Positions 33,402-41,920 of a stretch of DNA of 64,000 nt are shown here, piece by piece. A program made the translations under genes and the position numbers. This DNA comes from Thermoanaerobaculia bacterium. Lineage in GTDB: Bacteria; Acidobacteriota; Thermoanaerobaculia; Multivoradales; JAHEKO01. The notes under the pieces are model-generated. The model was not told the origin of the DNA, did not search any database, and worked only from the letters and a program-made list of their open reading frames with translations. Positions within the stretch are counted from its first letter, which is position 1, and the number at the start of each line of letters is the position of its first letter. The stretch spans positions 1-64,000 of the forward strand of contig CAMYOG010000006.1 of assembly GCA_947259925.1 (NCBI GenBank), given 5' to 3'.

Positions 33402-34604
33402 ATGACTCCGCGGGCGATGAGCGGCGACTCGGTAGGCAGGGCACCGGTGAAGATCGGCAGGGCGATCCTGCTGCCGTGCCTGCTGCTCTTCGCTGCCATG
33501 TTCAACCTGACCCTGGTGGTCGCCGGGCTCAAGGAGCTGATGATCGAGGAGTTGGGCGGCACGATCGCCGACGCGACCCTCTTCTTCTCGGTCGAGACCT
33601 TCGCCTACATCCTCTTCGCGCCCCTCTGGGGCGTGGTCAGCGATCGCCTGGGCAGACGCAAGGCGCTGATCGTCATCGGTTTCCTGGTCTCGGCGGCGAT
33701 CTACGCCTACTACGGCGTGGTCGATTCGATCAACCTGCTGCTCGCTCTCCGGTTCGTCCAGGGCGCCTTCACCGTCATGGGCTGGTCGCTGGTGATGGCC
33801 CACGTGATGGATCAGCCGGAGATCGGCTCCCGGGGGCGCTACATGGGTCTGATGGGCGCCTCGCTGATCTTCGGCGTCGCCCTCGGCGCACCGGTCGGCG
33901 GCTACGTCACCCGCTGGCTCGGCGCGCGCGCGCCGCTCACCGTCGCCGCGGTATTGTTCGGGCTGCTCACCCTCGCCGCTCTGCTGTTGCGCGAATCCCG
34001 CCAGACCCGCGAGGGAGCCCGCCTGTACGAGATCGCCGCGGCGCTCCGCTCGGAGCCCCGGTTGTTGCTGCCCTACGGAGTCCACTTCATCGACCGGCTG
34101 GCGGTCGGTCTGTTCGTGGTCATCTTCCCGCTCTATCTCGACTTCCAGGGTGCGGCCGACGCTGCCGTGCGCGGCCGCTACCTGTCCGGGTTCCTGGTGC
34201 CGTTCGCACTCCTGCAGTTCTTCACCGGCCGGTGGACCGAGCGGATCGGGCCGGCCAAGCCGCTGATCTGGGGCTCGTTCTTCTACGGTCTGCTGCTCGC
34301 CACGGTCGGCATCACGCCGCTCCGTTACCTCGGCTTCCTGATGGTCGGTCTCGGCGTGCTGGCGTCGGTGATGTTCCCGCCCGCGATCGTGCTCACCTCG
34401 CAGCTGAGCGACCAGCGAACCCGTGGCAGCGCGGTCGGGGGGTTCAACCTAGCCGGCTCGCTCGGCTTCGCCATCGGACCGATCCTGGGCGCCTTGGCGT
34501 ACGCGAAGGGCGGCTTCGCCTTCGCCTTCGCGCTGTGCGGAGCGGCCGAGGTTCTGCTGGCGATCGGCGCCTGGCTCTGGCTCCGCAACTGGGAGCAGGG
34601 TTGA
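33402..34604 (+). CDS. MFS transporter
   Basis: The 400-residue protein has twelve predicted transmembrane segments and the MFS loop 2-3 motif GVVSDRLGRRKALIVIG (about 75-90), with a related RWTERIG loop between helices 8 and 9. It is of the drug/efflux or small-molecule type; no substrate can be assigned. ATG 33402 or the nearby ATG 33417 could be the start. The stop overlaps the next gene's TTG start (TTGA), so it is coupled to an epoxide-hydrolase-like enzyme. It begins only 40 nt after the repeat element. Confidence 0.9.
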   Translation: MTPRAMSGDSVGRAPVKIGRAILLPCLLLFAAMFNLTLVVAGLKELMIEELGGTIADATLFFSVETFAYILFAPLWGVVSDRLGRRKALIVIGFLVSAAIYAYYGVVDSINLLLALRFVQGAFTVMGWSLVMAHVMDQPEIGSRGRYMGLMGASLIFGVALGAPVGGYVTRWLGARAPLTVAAVLFGLLTLAALLLRESRQTREGARLYEIAAALRSEPRLLLPYGVHFIDRLAVGLFVVIFPLYLDFQGAADAAVRGRYLSGFLVPFALLQFFTGRWTERIGPAKPLIWGSFFYGLLLATVGITPLRYLGFLMVGLGVLASVMFPPAIVLTSQLSDQRTRGSAVGGFNLAGSLGFAIGPILGALAYAKGGFAFAFALCGAAEVLLAIGAWLWLRNWEQG

Positions 34605-35470
34605 GCCACGCGCCCTGGCACACCCGGGGCGCCCAACTGGAGGTCTCCGGCCGCCAGGTCTTCGTCGTCGACTGCGGACCGCGGGACGCCGAGCCGCTGC
34701 TCGTCCTGCACGGCTTCCCCTCGTCGTCGAACGATTTCCATCGGGTCGTGAATCGGCTGGCGGAGCGCCACCGCGTCGTCCTCCACGATCACCTCGGTTT
34801 CGGCCTGTCGGAGAAGCCCGCGGACTATTCCTACTCCCTGCTCGAGCAGACCGACATCGCCCTCGGCGTCTGGCGGCAGCTCGGCATCGAGAGCGGTCAC
34901 GTCCTGGGCCACGACTACGGCACCAGCATCGCGACCGAACTCGTCGCCCGCCGCGAGCGCGGACTGTCGCCGGTCGGGATCCGGAGCCTGACCCTCTGCA
35001 ATGGCAGCGTCCTGATCGAGCTCGCACGCTTGCGGCTGTCTCAGCGGATCGCCCGCTCCCGGCTGCTCGGTCCGGCCTTTGGCCGTCTGATCTCGGCGGG
35101 CTACTTCAAGCGGGTCCTCCGCCGGCTGTGGGGTGACCCGAGCCGGGTCGACGAGTCCGACCTCGACGCGATCTGGGCAGGGATCGTCCACGCCGACGGC
35201 AGACTCCGGATGCACGCGATCTCCGGCTACATCGCCGAGCGCTACCGCTTCCGCGAGCGCTGGGTCGGCGCGCTGGCGCGCTTCGATCGTCCGGCGCTCG
35301 TCTTGTGGGCGCGGCGCGATCCGGTCGCGGTATCCGAGATCGGTCAGGGTCTCGCCGACACGATTCCGCGGGCGAGGCTGGTGTGGCTCGACGAGCTCGG
35401 CCACTATCCGATGCTCGAGGACCCCGAGGGCTGGGTCGAGCCGCTGCTGGATTTCCTGGACTCGAGCTAG
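34601..35470 (+). CDS. Alpha/beta hydrolase, epoxide hydrolase/haloalkane dehalogenase-like
   Basis: The track shows it as the end of a longer ORF. The likely start is TTG 34601, overlapping the MFS stop, giving 289 residues. The alpha/beta hydrolase features are the oxyanion HGFPSSSNDF (about 38-47), DHLGFGLSEKP, and the nucleophile elbow GHDYG with aspartate rather than serine. ALVLWARRDPV (acid region) and the catalytic His in LGHYPMLEDP follow. An Asp nucleophile is typical of epoxide hydrolases and dehalogenases rather than esterases. Translational coupling with the MFS gene suggests uptake or efflux of its substrate or product. Confidence 0.85.
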   Translation: MSHAPWHTRGAQLEVSGRQVFVVDCGPRDAEPLLVLHGFPSSSNDFHRVVNRLAERHRVVLHDHLGFGLSEKPADYSYSLLEQTDIALGVWRQLGIESGHVLGHDYGTSIATELVARRERGLSPVGIRSLTLCNGSVLIELARLRLSQRIARSRLLGPAFGRLISAGYFKRVLRRLWGDPSRVDESDLDAIWAGIVHADGRLRMHAISGYIAERYRFRERWVGALARFDRPALVLWARRDPVAVSEIGQGLADTIPRARLVWLDELGHYPMLEDPEGWVEPLLDFLDSS

Positions 35471-35489
35471 AGCCGCGTCGGGATCGCAC

Positions 35490-35735
35490 TCACTGCGTGC
35501 GATGGTCCTCGAGTCGGAAGACGCCCGCTCCCTCATCGGGACCCGGCATCACGAGCGCGAGGCACGCGTAGGCCAGCACGCCCGGCGCGATGCCGGTCAA
35601 GAACGTCCCTCCCAGCCAGAGCACGCGCACGCTTCTCGGCTGCCAGCCCAGGAACTCCGCGATGCCGCCACAGACGCCCGCCAATACCGGGCTCGGCGAC
35701 TTGGTGAGTCGCGGTTTCTGTGGTGCCGGGCTCAT
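35490..35735 (-). CDS. PspC domain membrane protein
   Basis: The roughly 81-residue protein carries the PspC signature [27 protein letters not shown] hydrophobic helix [22 protein letters not shown] and a short polar tail follow. PspC-type proteins are inner-membrane stress factors. Start could be ATG 35735 or GTG 35750; neither has a strong Shine-Dalgarno sequence. It converges with the hydrolase gene (19 nt gap) and diverges from topoisomerase VI subunit B. No PspA or PspB gene is near. Confidence 0.85.
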   Translation of the reverse strand: MSPAPQKPRLTKSPSPVLAGVCGGIAEFLGWQPRSVRVLWLGGTFLTGIAPGVLAYACLALVMPGPDEGAGVFRLEDHRTQ

Positions 35736-35832
35736 GAGCGGTGCGCACACGAAACCCTATCAGAGCGCTTCGGCCAGCGCCGCGCGGCGGCGCCCGATAC
35801 GAGCTAGAATCCCGCCTGCGCCGAGGCAGCCG

Positions 35833-37464
35833 ATGACCGCCCGCAAGACGAAGAAACGCAAGTCGACGCGCTCCTCGCCGCGCACCAAGAAGACCACCGC
35901 GGCGCCGCGCAAGCGCGCTACCGCCAAGAGCATGGCGGCCCAGCAGCGGGAGATCTCGGTCAGCGAGTTCTTCACCAAGAACCGGCATCTGCTCGGTTTC
36001 GACAGCCCGACCAAAGCGCTGCTCACGACCATCAAGGAGGCGGTCGACAACTCGCTCGACGCCTGCGAGGAGGCTGGCATCCTGCCCGACCTGGTGGTCG
36101 AGATCGAAGCCGTCGCCGAAGGCCGCTTCCGGATCATCGTCACCGACAACGGCCCGGGCATCGTCAAGAAGCAGGTGCCGAAGATCTTCGGCAAGCTGCT
36201 CTATGGCTCGAAGTTCCATCGTCTGCGCCAGAGCCGCGGCCAGCAGGGGATCGGCATCAGCGCCGCGGGCATGTACGGCCAGCTCACCACCGGCAAGCCG
36301 ATCGTCATCGAGAGCCGCGTCAGCCGCAGGTACCCGGCTCACCGCTATGAGCTGGTGATCGACACGCTCCGCAACCAGCCGGTGATCAAGAAAGAGGCCG
36401 AGGTCGAGTGGGAGGCGGCCCACGGCACCCGCGTGATGATCGAGCTCGAGGGCACCTACAAACGCGGACGGCACGGTGTCGGCACCTATCTACGGCAGAC
36501 CGCTCTCGCCAATCCGCACGTCCAGATCACCTTCGTCGGGCCCAACGAGGAAGAGCCCGAGGTCTACCAGCGGGCCAGCAAGGAGCTGCCGGTCGAAGCG
36601 CTCGAGATCAAGCCCCATCCGTACGGGGTCGAGGTCGGTCTGCTGATGAGAATGCTCAAGGAGACCAAGGCTCGACGCCTGCGATCGTTCTTCCAGACCG
36701 AGTTTAGCCGAGTCGGCCCGACGGTGGCGACGCGCATCGTCGAAGGCGCAGGAATGAACGTGACGACGTCTCCCCGCCGAGTCAGCACGGACCGCGCCGA
36801 ACAGCTCGTAGCGCAGATCCGCGAGACGCGGATCCCGGCGCCGCCGACCAACTGCCTGTCGCCGATCGGCGAGGAACGGATCCTCGCCAGCTTGAAGGAG
36901 CAGCTGGAGGCCAACTACTTCGCCGCCCTCTCCCGGCCGCCGGCGGTCTACCGAGGCAACCCGTTCCAGATCGAGGTCGGCGTGGCGTTCGGCGGCGAGA
37001 TGCCGGCCGACGAGCTGGTCAGTCTCTACCGCTTCGCCAACCGGGTGCCACTCCTCTACCAGCAGGGAGCGTGCGCGCTCACCAAGAGTGTGTTGAGCAC
37101 CAACTGGAAAGCGTACGGACTCCAGCAGAGCCGGGGCGCGCTGCCGACCGGTCCGATGATCCTGATGGTCCACATCGCCAGCGTCTGGGTACCGTTCACC
37201 AGCGAGTCGAAAGAGGCAGTGGCCGGCTACGACGAGATCCTGCGCGAGCTCCGGCTGGCGCTGCAGGGGGTCGGCCGCAAGCTGGGGACGCATATCCGGA
37301 AGGACCGCAAGCGCCTCGACGCCGAACGCAAGCACGCCTATATCGAGAAGTACATCCCGCACATCGGCATCGCGCTCAAAGAGATCCTCGACCTCAGCGA
37401 CCGGCAGGAGAAGAAGGTCGTGACCACGCTCAGCGGCACCCTGGCTCGCAGCCGCAAGATGTAG
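35833..37464 (+). CDS. top6B: DNA topoisomerase VI subunit B
   Basis: From ATG 35833 (the track start at 35590 is an antisense extension) the protein has 543 residues. After a Lys/Arg-rich tail (about 1-33, [16 protein letters not shown]) comes the GHKL ATPase. Its N-box is [15 protein letters not shown] (catalytic Glu69, Asn73), then TDNGPGI (Asp105) and the glycine lid [17 protein letters not shown] (about 135-151). The H2TH and transducer parts follow ([19 protein letters not shown] near 412-430). Subunit B supplies ATP-driven gating for the type IIB A2B2 enzyme that passes duplex DNA through a double-strand break. Widespread in archaea and sporadic in bacteria. TAGAAT lies 12 nt before the start. 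Subunit A is at 41921, not adjacent. Confidence 0.93.
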   Translation: MTARKTKKRKSTRSSPRTKKTTAAPRKRATAKSMAAQQREISVSEFFTKNRHLLGFDSPTKALLTTIKEAVDNSLDACEEAGILPDLVVEIEAVAEGRFRIIVTDNGPGIVKKQVPKIFGKLLYGSKFHRLRQSRGQQGIGISAAGMYGQLTTGKPIVIESRVSRRYPAHRYELVIDTLRNQPVIKKEAEVEWEAAHGTRVMIELEGTYKRGRHGVGTYLRQTALANPHVQITFVGPNEEEPEVYQRASKELPVEALEIKPHPYGVEVGLLMRMLKETKARRLRSFFQTEFSRVGPTVATRIVEGAGMNVTTSPRRVSTDRAEQLVAQIRETRIPAPPTNCLSPIGEERILASLKEQLEANYFAALSRPPAVYRGNPFQIEVGVAFGGEMPADELVSLYRFANRVPLLYQQGACALTKSVLSTNWKAYGLQQSRGALPTGPMILMVHIASVWVPFTSESKEAVAGYDEILRELRLALQGVGRKLGTHIRKDRKRLDAERKHAYIEKYIPHIGIALKEILDLSDRQEKKVVTTLSGTLARSRKM

Positions 37465-37494
37465 CTCATAGCCAGCTGTGAAAGAGGTCATTGG

Positions 37495-40400
37495 GTGAAA
37501 ACCGCCCAGGGCCTAGGCTCAGCCGGGGTGAGAGAGGATCGGCGTAAGCACCCGCGGCTGAAGATCCCCCTCGAGGTCGAATACCAGCTCGAGGGCGATC
37601 GCCTGTGTCAACAGGCGACCCTGATCGACCTGAGCGCCGGCGGCGTGGCGATAATCACCGACGACCCCCTGCCGACCGGCGGCAATCTGGCCTTCGTGCG
37701 CTTCAAGCTGGCGGCCGATGGCGACGCCGCGGCGCACATCATCGAGGCCGAGACCGAGGTAGTGCGCTGCATCCGCCGGGAGGGCATCGGCCGGCGATCC
37801 GAGTATCTGGTCGGCGCCAAGTTCCACAACCTCGACGAGGAGGTCTTCGCGCACCTCCAGACCTTCGTCGACGAGCAGCTGGCCAAGTCGGGAGACGGCA
37901 GCATGCCGGCTCCGCGGGTCAAGGTCGAGCAGCCGATCACCATCCAGTACGGGCGCTTCGACGAGTTCGTGAACGAGGTCGCCACCAACCTCTCGATGAC
38001 CGGCATGTTCATCCGGGCGAAAAAGCCCCGGCCACCCGGCTCGATGCTCGACTTCTCGTTTCAGCTCGGTGACGACTTCGACCTGGTGCACGGCAAGGCG
38101 GAGGTGGTCTGGACCCGGCCGCTGCCCGAAGGGCGCGATCGGCCGGCGGGCATGGGCATCAGGTTCACCGAGCTCGACCATGTCAGCCGCAAGGTGCTCG
38201 AGCAGATCCTGGAGAAGCGCCTGGGGCAGCCGGACGAGGGCCAGGGCCAGGGTCAGGGCCAACGCGAGGGCGAGGACAGCGCCCCGGCCGGCGACTCGCG
38301 CACCTCGGAGCTCGATGCCGAGCTCGAGAAGGTCCGCCAGGAGCTCGAAGGGGAGCTCGAGAGTGCCCGGAGCGAGTTGGCCCAGACCAAGAGCAAGCTA
38401 CAGCTCGCCGCCTCGGCGCTCGACGAGGCGATGCGCCAGCAGACCGCAGCCGAAGACGAAGCCCGGCGCCTGGGGACCGAGGCCGGGCCGCGCGAGGACG
38501 AGATCAACCGCCTCACCGGCGCCGCCGAAGGCGCCCTCGGAGAGGTGGAGCGACTGACCGCCGAGGTCGCGGGCAAGGAGTCGGAGCTTGCGTCGGCGTC
38601 GACGCGGATAGGTGACCTGGAGCGCAAGCTCAACACCGCCAATACCCGGGCCGCCGACCTCGATCGCCAGCTGGCGACCACCCTCGATCGGGTGACGGAG
38701 CTGGAAGCAGATCTCGGCGCCGCGAGCGAGCAGGACGGTCGACTCGAAGAGCTCCGAGGCAACCTGGAGGGTCGCCTGACGGAGGCCCGCCAGACGCGAG
38801 AGGAGCTCGAGGGCCGACTGGCCGAGACCGAGGAGGCGCGTGCCGAGCTCGAGCGTCAATTTGCCGAGCGCGACGAGGCCCGGGGTCAGCTCGAGGGCCG
38901 ACTGGCTGAGACCGAGGAGGCGCGCGCCGAGCTCGAGCGTCGATTGGCCGAGAGCGACGAGACCCGTGGGCAGCTCGAGGGCCGGTTGGCCGAGACGGAG
39001 GGGGCGCACGCCGAGCTCGAGCGTCGATTGGCCGAGAGCGACGAGACCCGTGGGCAGCTCGAGAGCCGGTTGGCCGAAAGCGACGAGGAGCGCCAGCGAT
39101 TCCGCGGTGAGCTCGCCGAGGTCGAGTCGGAGCGCGTCGAGCTCGGCCGCAGGTTCGACGAGCTGACCTCAGAGGTCCAGATGCTGCGCGAGGAGCGCGA
39201 GACCCTGGCGAGCCTCAACCGCGAGGTCGAGCAGGCGCGAGGCGAGCTGGCAGAGGAGCTCGAGCGTGCGCGGCACGCCACAACCGAGCAGGTGGAGAAC
39301 GCGCGCAATGAAACGGTCGAGCAGCTCCGCGAGCTCAGCCATGGTCTCGAAGTCGCCGGCAATGAGCTGGACGCACGCGAGCGGCGGATCGTGGAGCTCG
39401 ACCAGGCGCTAGCTGGCTCCGTACCCCGCGAGGAGCTGGACAAGGCGAACGCCGCCCGCGAGGAGGCCGCCCGCCAACGCGACAGCCTGCGGGCAAGTAT
39501 GAGCGAGCTCCAGGACGAGGCCGAAGCCCGGACTCGCCAGCTGCAGGACCGCATCGTCGTGCTCGAGGCTGACGGCGAGCACCTGCGGCAGCAGCTCGAA
39601 GGGGCGTCGACCGAGACCAAAACGATGCGGGAGGAGTTCGAGCGCTCCGAGCACGATCGGCGCGAGAGCGCGGCCCGAGCCGAGAACCTCAACTACCAGG
39701 TGCAGGAGCTCGAGCGCGAGACCGAGGCTCTCAGGAGCGGCCACGCCGACGAGTTGACCAGCCTGCGCGAGCGAGCCGAGCAGGAGAGGCGGGACGGAGA
39801 AGCCGCGGTGCTCGAGCTGGAGCACCGGCTGGAGCTGGCGAAGCAGACTGAGCACGAGCTGCGCACCGGGCTCGAGCAGACGACCAACGCCCGCGATGAG
39901 CTCTCGAACCGGACCGAGAACCTGGTCCAGGAGGCGGAGGACCTCCGTCAGGAAGCGGCCGCTCGCGACCGCGAGCTGACCGACGAGATCGGCGGTCTGG
40001 AGGCCCAGATCCGGCGGCTGGACGACGCGACCGGCGGCCTGCGCGAGGAGCTAGCTGCTCGCCACGTCGCCGCCGACGAGCAGCGTGTCGAGCTCGAGCA
40101 GGCTTTCCGTGCCTCGTCGAGACTGGAGGTGCGGCTCGCCGAGGCGGCGGCGGTCGAGCAGGGCGTCCGGCAGCAGGTCGAGTCCCTCCACGGCGAGCTC
40201 CAGGAGTCCAGGGCGCACGGCGACAGCCTCGAGGCCGGGCTCGCCCAGGCGGCCGAGCTGGAGAGCGGACTCCGCCAGGAGATCGAGGACCTCAAGAGTG
40301 CGCTCGCATCGGCCGAAGACCGTCGTGTGGCGCTCGAATCCGAGCTGGCCGAGACCGCGGCCACGGCCGAGCGGACCGCAAAGGAGAACCGCGAGCTCGA

Positions 40401-41133
40401 GATCATGAGGCGAAGCCTGATCGGCAACCAGGAGCGCCTGGAGGACAAGCTGGCGTCGACCAGCGCCGAGCTCTCCACCGTGCCCTCGATCGCGGATCAC
40501 GCGCCCGCCAAGCGGTCGTCCGCTCGCCGTAGCCTGCGAGCGGCGGCGCTGGTCGGTTTCGGTCTGATCCTCGGCTTCATCGCCTCCTACCCGTTCGAGA
40601 CGCTGCTGGTATCGGCCGATCCGATGGCGATCCCGATCTCGCCGCCGGCGGTCACCGAGTCGATCTCGAATGCCGCGCCCGAGAGCGCACTCGAAGTCGA
40701 GCCGTCCGATAGGGTCGAGGCGGCGGCATCGCTCTCCGAACCGGCCGCCGCGTCGGAGCCTCCGGCCGAGCCCGAGCCCGTCCGGCCGTCGCCAGAGGGA
40801 GCGATCGAGCGCTGGGCAGCCGCCTGGTCCAACCAGAGGGCCGCCGACTACCTCGCCTCGTACGCCACCTCGTTCGAGGTGCCCGAAGGCTTCGACCGGA
40901 GCAGCTGGGAGCTCTATCGGACCGAGCGCATCGAGAGTCCGAGCTCGATCGAGGTGACGCTGGGCGAGATCACCATCGAGATCTCCGGGCCCGATTCGGC
41001 CACCGCCACGTTCGAGCAGAGCTATGCCGCCGGAGCGCACTGGGACCGGGTACGCAAGACCCTCGACCTGGTCTGGGAAGGCGACGCCTGGCGCATTGCT
41101 CGCGAGAGCTCGGTCGAGCTCGAGCGGAGCTAG
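37495..41133 (+). CDS. Tandem PilZ-coiled coil-transmembrane-NTF2-like protein
   Basis: GTG 37495 (agaggtcattgg upstream) gives 1212 residues, 30 nt after top6B. Two PilZ domains open the protein. The first (about 14-125) has the c-di-GMP motifs EDRRKHPRL and DLSAGG; the second (about 128-245) keeps NLSMTG but lacks the RxxxR. A very long Glu/Arg-rich coiled coil spans about 265-990, including seven 14-residue near-identical units at 438-535 (LEGRLAETEEARAE / LERRLAESDETRGQ). One membrane helix lies at about 1015-1035. An Ala/Pro/Glu linker and a C-terminal NTF2-like domain of Cds6 type (WAAAWSNQRAADYLASYA, about 1100-1205) complete it. The coiled coil would be cytoplasmic and the C-terminus periplasmic. 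Function unknown; a c-di-GMP-responsive tether is inferred. Confidence 0.88.
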   Translation: MKTAQGLGSAGVREDRRKHPRLKIPLEVEYQLEGDRLCQQATLIDLSAGGVAIITDDPLPTGGNLAFVRFKLAADGDAAAHIIEAETEVVRCIRREGIGRRSEYLVGAKFHNLDEEVFAHLQTFVDEQLAKSGDGSMPAPRVKVEQPITIQYGRFDEFVNEVATNLSMTGMFIRAKKPRPPGSMLDFSFQLGDDFDLVHGKAEVVWTRPLPEGRDRPAGMGIRFTELDHVSRKVLEQILEKRLGQPDEGQGQGQGQREGEDSAPAGDSRTSELDAELEKVRQELEGELESARSELAQTKSKLQLAASALDEAMRQQTAAEDEARRLGTEAGPREDEINRLTGAAEGALGEVERLTAEVAGKESELASASTRIGDLERKLNTANTRAADLDRQLATTLDRVTELEADLGAASEQDGRLEELRGNLEGRLTEARQTREELEGRLAETEEARAELERQFAERDEARGQLEGRLAETEEARAELERRLAESDETRGQLEGRLAETEGAHAELERRLAESDETRGQLESRLAESDEERQRFRGELAEVESERVELGRRFDELTSEVQMLREERETLASLNREVEQARGELAEELERARHATTEQVENARNETVEQLRELSHGLEVAGNELDARERRIVELDQALAGSVPREELDKANAAREEAARQRDSLRASMSELQDEAEARTRQLQDRIVVLEADGEHLRQQLEGASTETKTMREEFERSEHDRRESAARAENLNYQVQELERETEALRSGHADELTSLRERAEQERRDGEAAVLELEHRLELAKQTEHELRTGLEQTTNARDELSNRTENLVQEAEDLRQEAAARDRELTDEIGGLEAQIRRLDDATGGLREELAARHVAADEQRVELEQAFRASSRLEVRLAEAAAVEQGVRQQVESLHGELQESRAHGDSLEAGLAQAAELESGLRQEIEDLKSALASAEDRRVALESELAETAATAERTAKENRELEIMRRSLIGNQERLEDKLASTSAELSTVPSIADHAPAKRSSARRSLRAAALVGFGLILGFIASYPFETLLVSADPMAIPISPPAVTESISNAAPESALEVEPSDRVEAAASLSEPAAASEPPAEPEPVRPSPEGAIERWAAAWSNQRAADYLASYATSFEVPEGFDRSSWELYRTERIESPSSIEVTLGEITIEISGPDSATATFEQSYAAGAHWDRVRKTLDLVWEGDAWRIARESSVELERS
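38806..39099 (+). repeat. Coding tandem repeat, seven 42-bp units (84-bp superperiod)
   Basis: Within the coiled-coil gene the DNA repeats every 42 bp, with alternate units most alike, so an 84-bp superperiod is evident. The stretch ttggccgagagcgacgagac recurs exactly in two of them. Units encode LE(G/R)RLAE(T/S)(E/D)E.R(A/G)(E/Q). Such near-identical units suggest recent expansion and possible copy-number variation among strains. Confidence 0.8.
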
Positions 41134-41142
41134 CCTGGCCTG

Positions 41143-41817
41143 CTAGCGCTTCTTGCGGCGGCTCTTGGCGCGCCGAATGTAGTCGATCGCGTCCGGCGTC
41201 TTGCAGCTGGTCTGACCGTGATCGACTTCCACCGGCCCGATCCGGCGCGCCGCGGCGATCGCCTTCCTCTCGAGCTTCGGACCGCGCATGCCGATCGCGA
41301 TCAGGGCGTTGTTCATCGCATGGCGGGTGCGGTTCTTGGCACTGCCGATCTCGCGCTCGATCGTGCCGAGCAGCTCCTCGAACGCCGCGTCGGTTAGCGA
41401 GTCGCTGCGCATCGCGCTGATCGCCACCAGGTTCCAGCCCGCCTGACCAAGGAAGTCGTTGCGCGAGGCGATCCAGCGCTTCAACTTGCTCTGGAGAAAC
41501 CTGGTCTTGGCGACCATCCCGGCGAAAGCGTCGGTGAGCGGGTAGTTTTCGAGGTCTCGAGCCCACCCGTCCAGGGTCTTGCTCCGGATGGCGCCAGGAT
41601 CGGCGATCATGGTGGCGAGCAGCCGTGCATCGTGGTTGCCGCTCGCCCACAGCTGCTCAGCCAGCGCCTGCTCCACCTTGATCTTCTTGGCCAGTTTGCC
41701 GAGGTGAGCGTAGCTGACGCCGAACATCTCGCCGCGCACCCCGTGGCGACCGTAGATCTTCCTATTCTGGGCGGTTCCGGCCGCCTTCAACTCCCTCATC
41801 ACCGCGCGATAGCTCAT
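41143..41817 (-). CDS. DNA alkylation repair protein (AlkD-like HEAT repeats)
   Basis: ATG 41817 follows ccacgggaggaccg and gives 224 residues; the track start at 42048 runs antisense into top6A. The protein is helical with HEAT-like repeats typical of the AlkC/AlkD glycosylase family (MFGVSYAHLGKLAKKIKV, HDARLLATMIADP, WARDLENYPLTDAFAGMV). These enzymes excise alkylated bases; some members are non-catalytic DNA-binding proteins. The C-terminus is strongly basic (RRAKSRRKKR). It lies on the minus strand between the coiled-coil gene (10-nt convergent gap) and top6A (103-nt divergent gap). Confidence 0.8.
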   Translation of the reverse strand: MSYRAVMRELKAAGTAQNRKIYGRHGVRGEMFGVSYAHLGKLAKKIKVEQALAEQLWASGNHDARLLATMIADPGAIRSKTLDGWARDLENYPLTDAFAGMVAKTRFLQSKLKRWIASRNDFLGQAGWNLVAISAMRSDSLTDAAFEELLGTIEREIGSAKNRTRHAMNNALIAIGMRGPKLERKAIAAARRIGPVEVDHGQTSCKTPDAIDYIRRAKSRRKKR

Positions 41818-41920
41818 CGGTCCTCCCGTGGTAGAGCCCCGCATTGTACGCGTCGCGGCGGCGGCCGGGGCTGACGAGACCGGATAGAGTCGGCCGCGAC
41901 CCAGAGGAGCGCGATCGTAG

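Noticed and set aside
32790-33444. Several ORFs of 67-98 aa in the repeat region, some near-identical on both strands
   Set aside because: They are translations of inverted repeats; no start signals or domains.
33179-34600. N-terminal 470 residues of the 763-aa ORF before the hydrolase
   Set aside because: It runs over the repeat element and the MFS gene in another frame; only the part from TTG 34601 shows hydrolase motifs.
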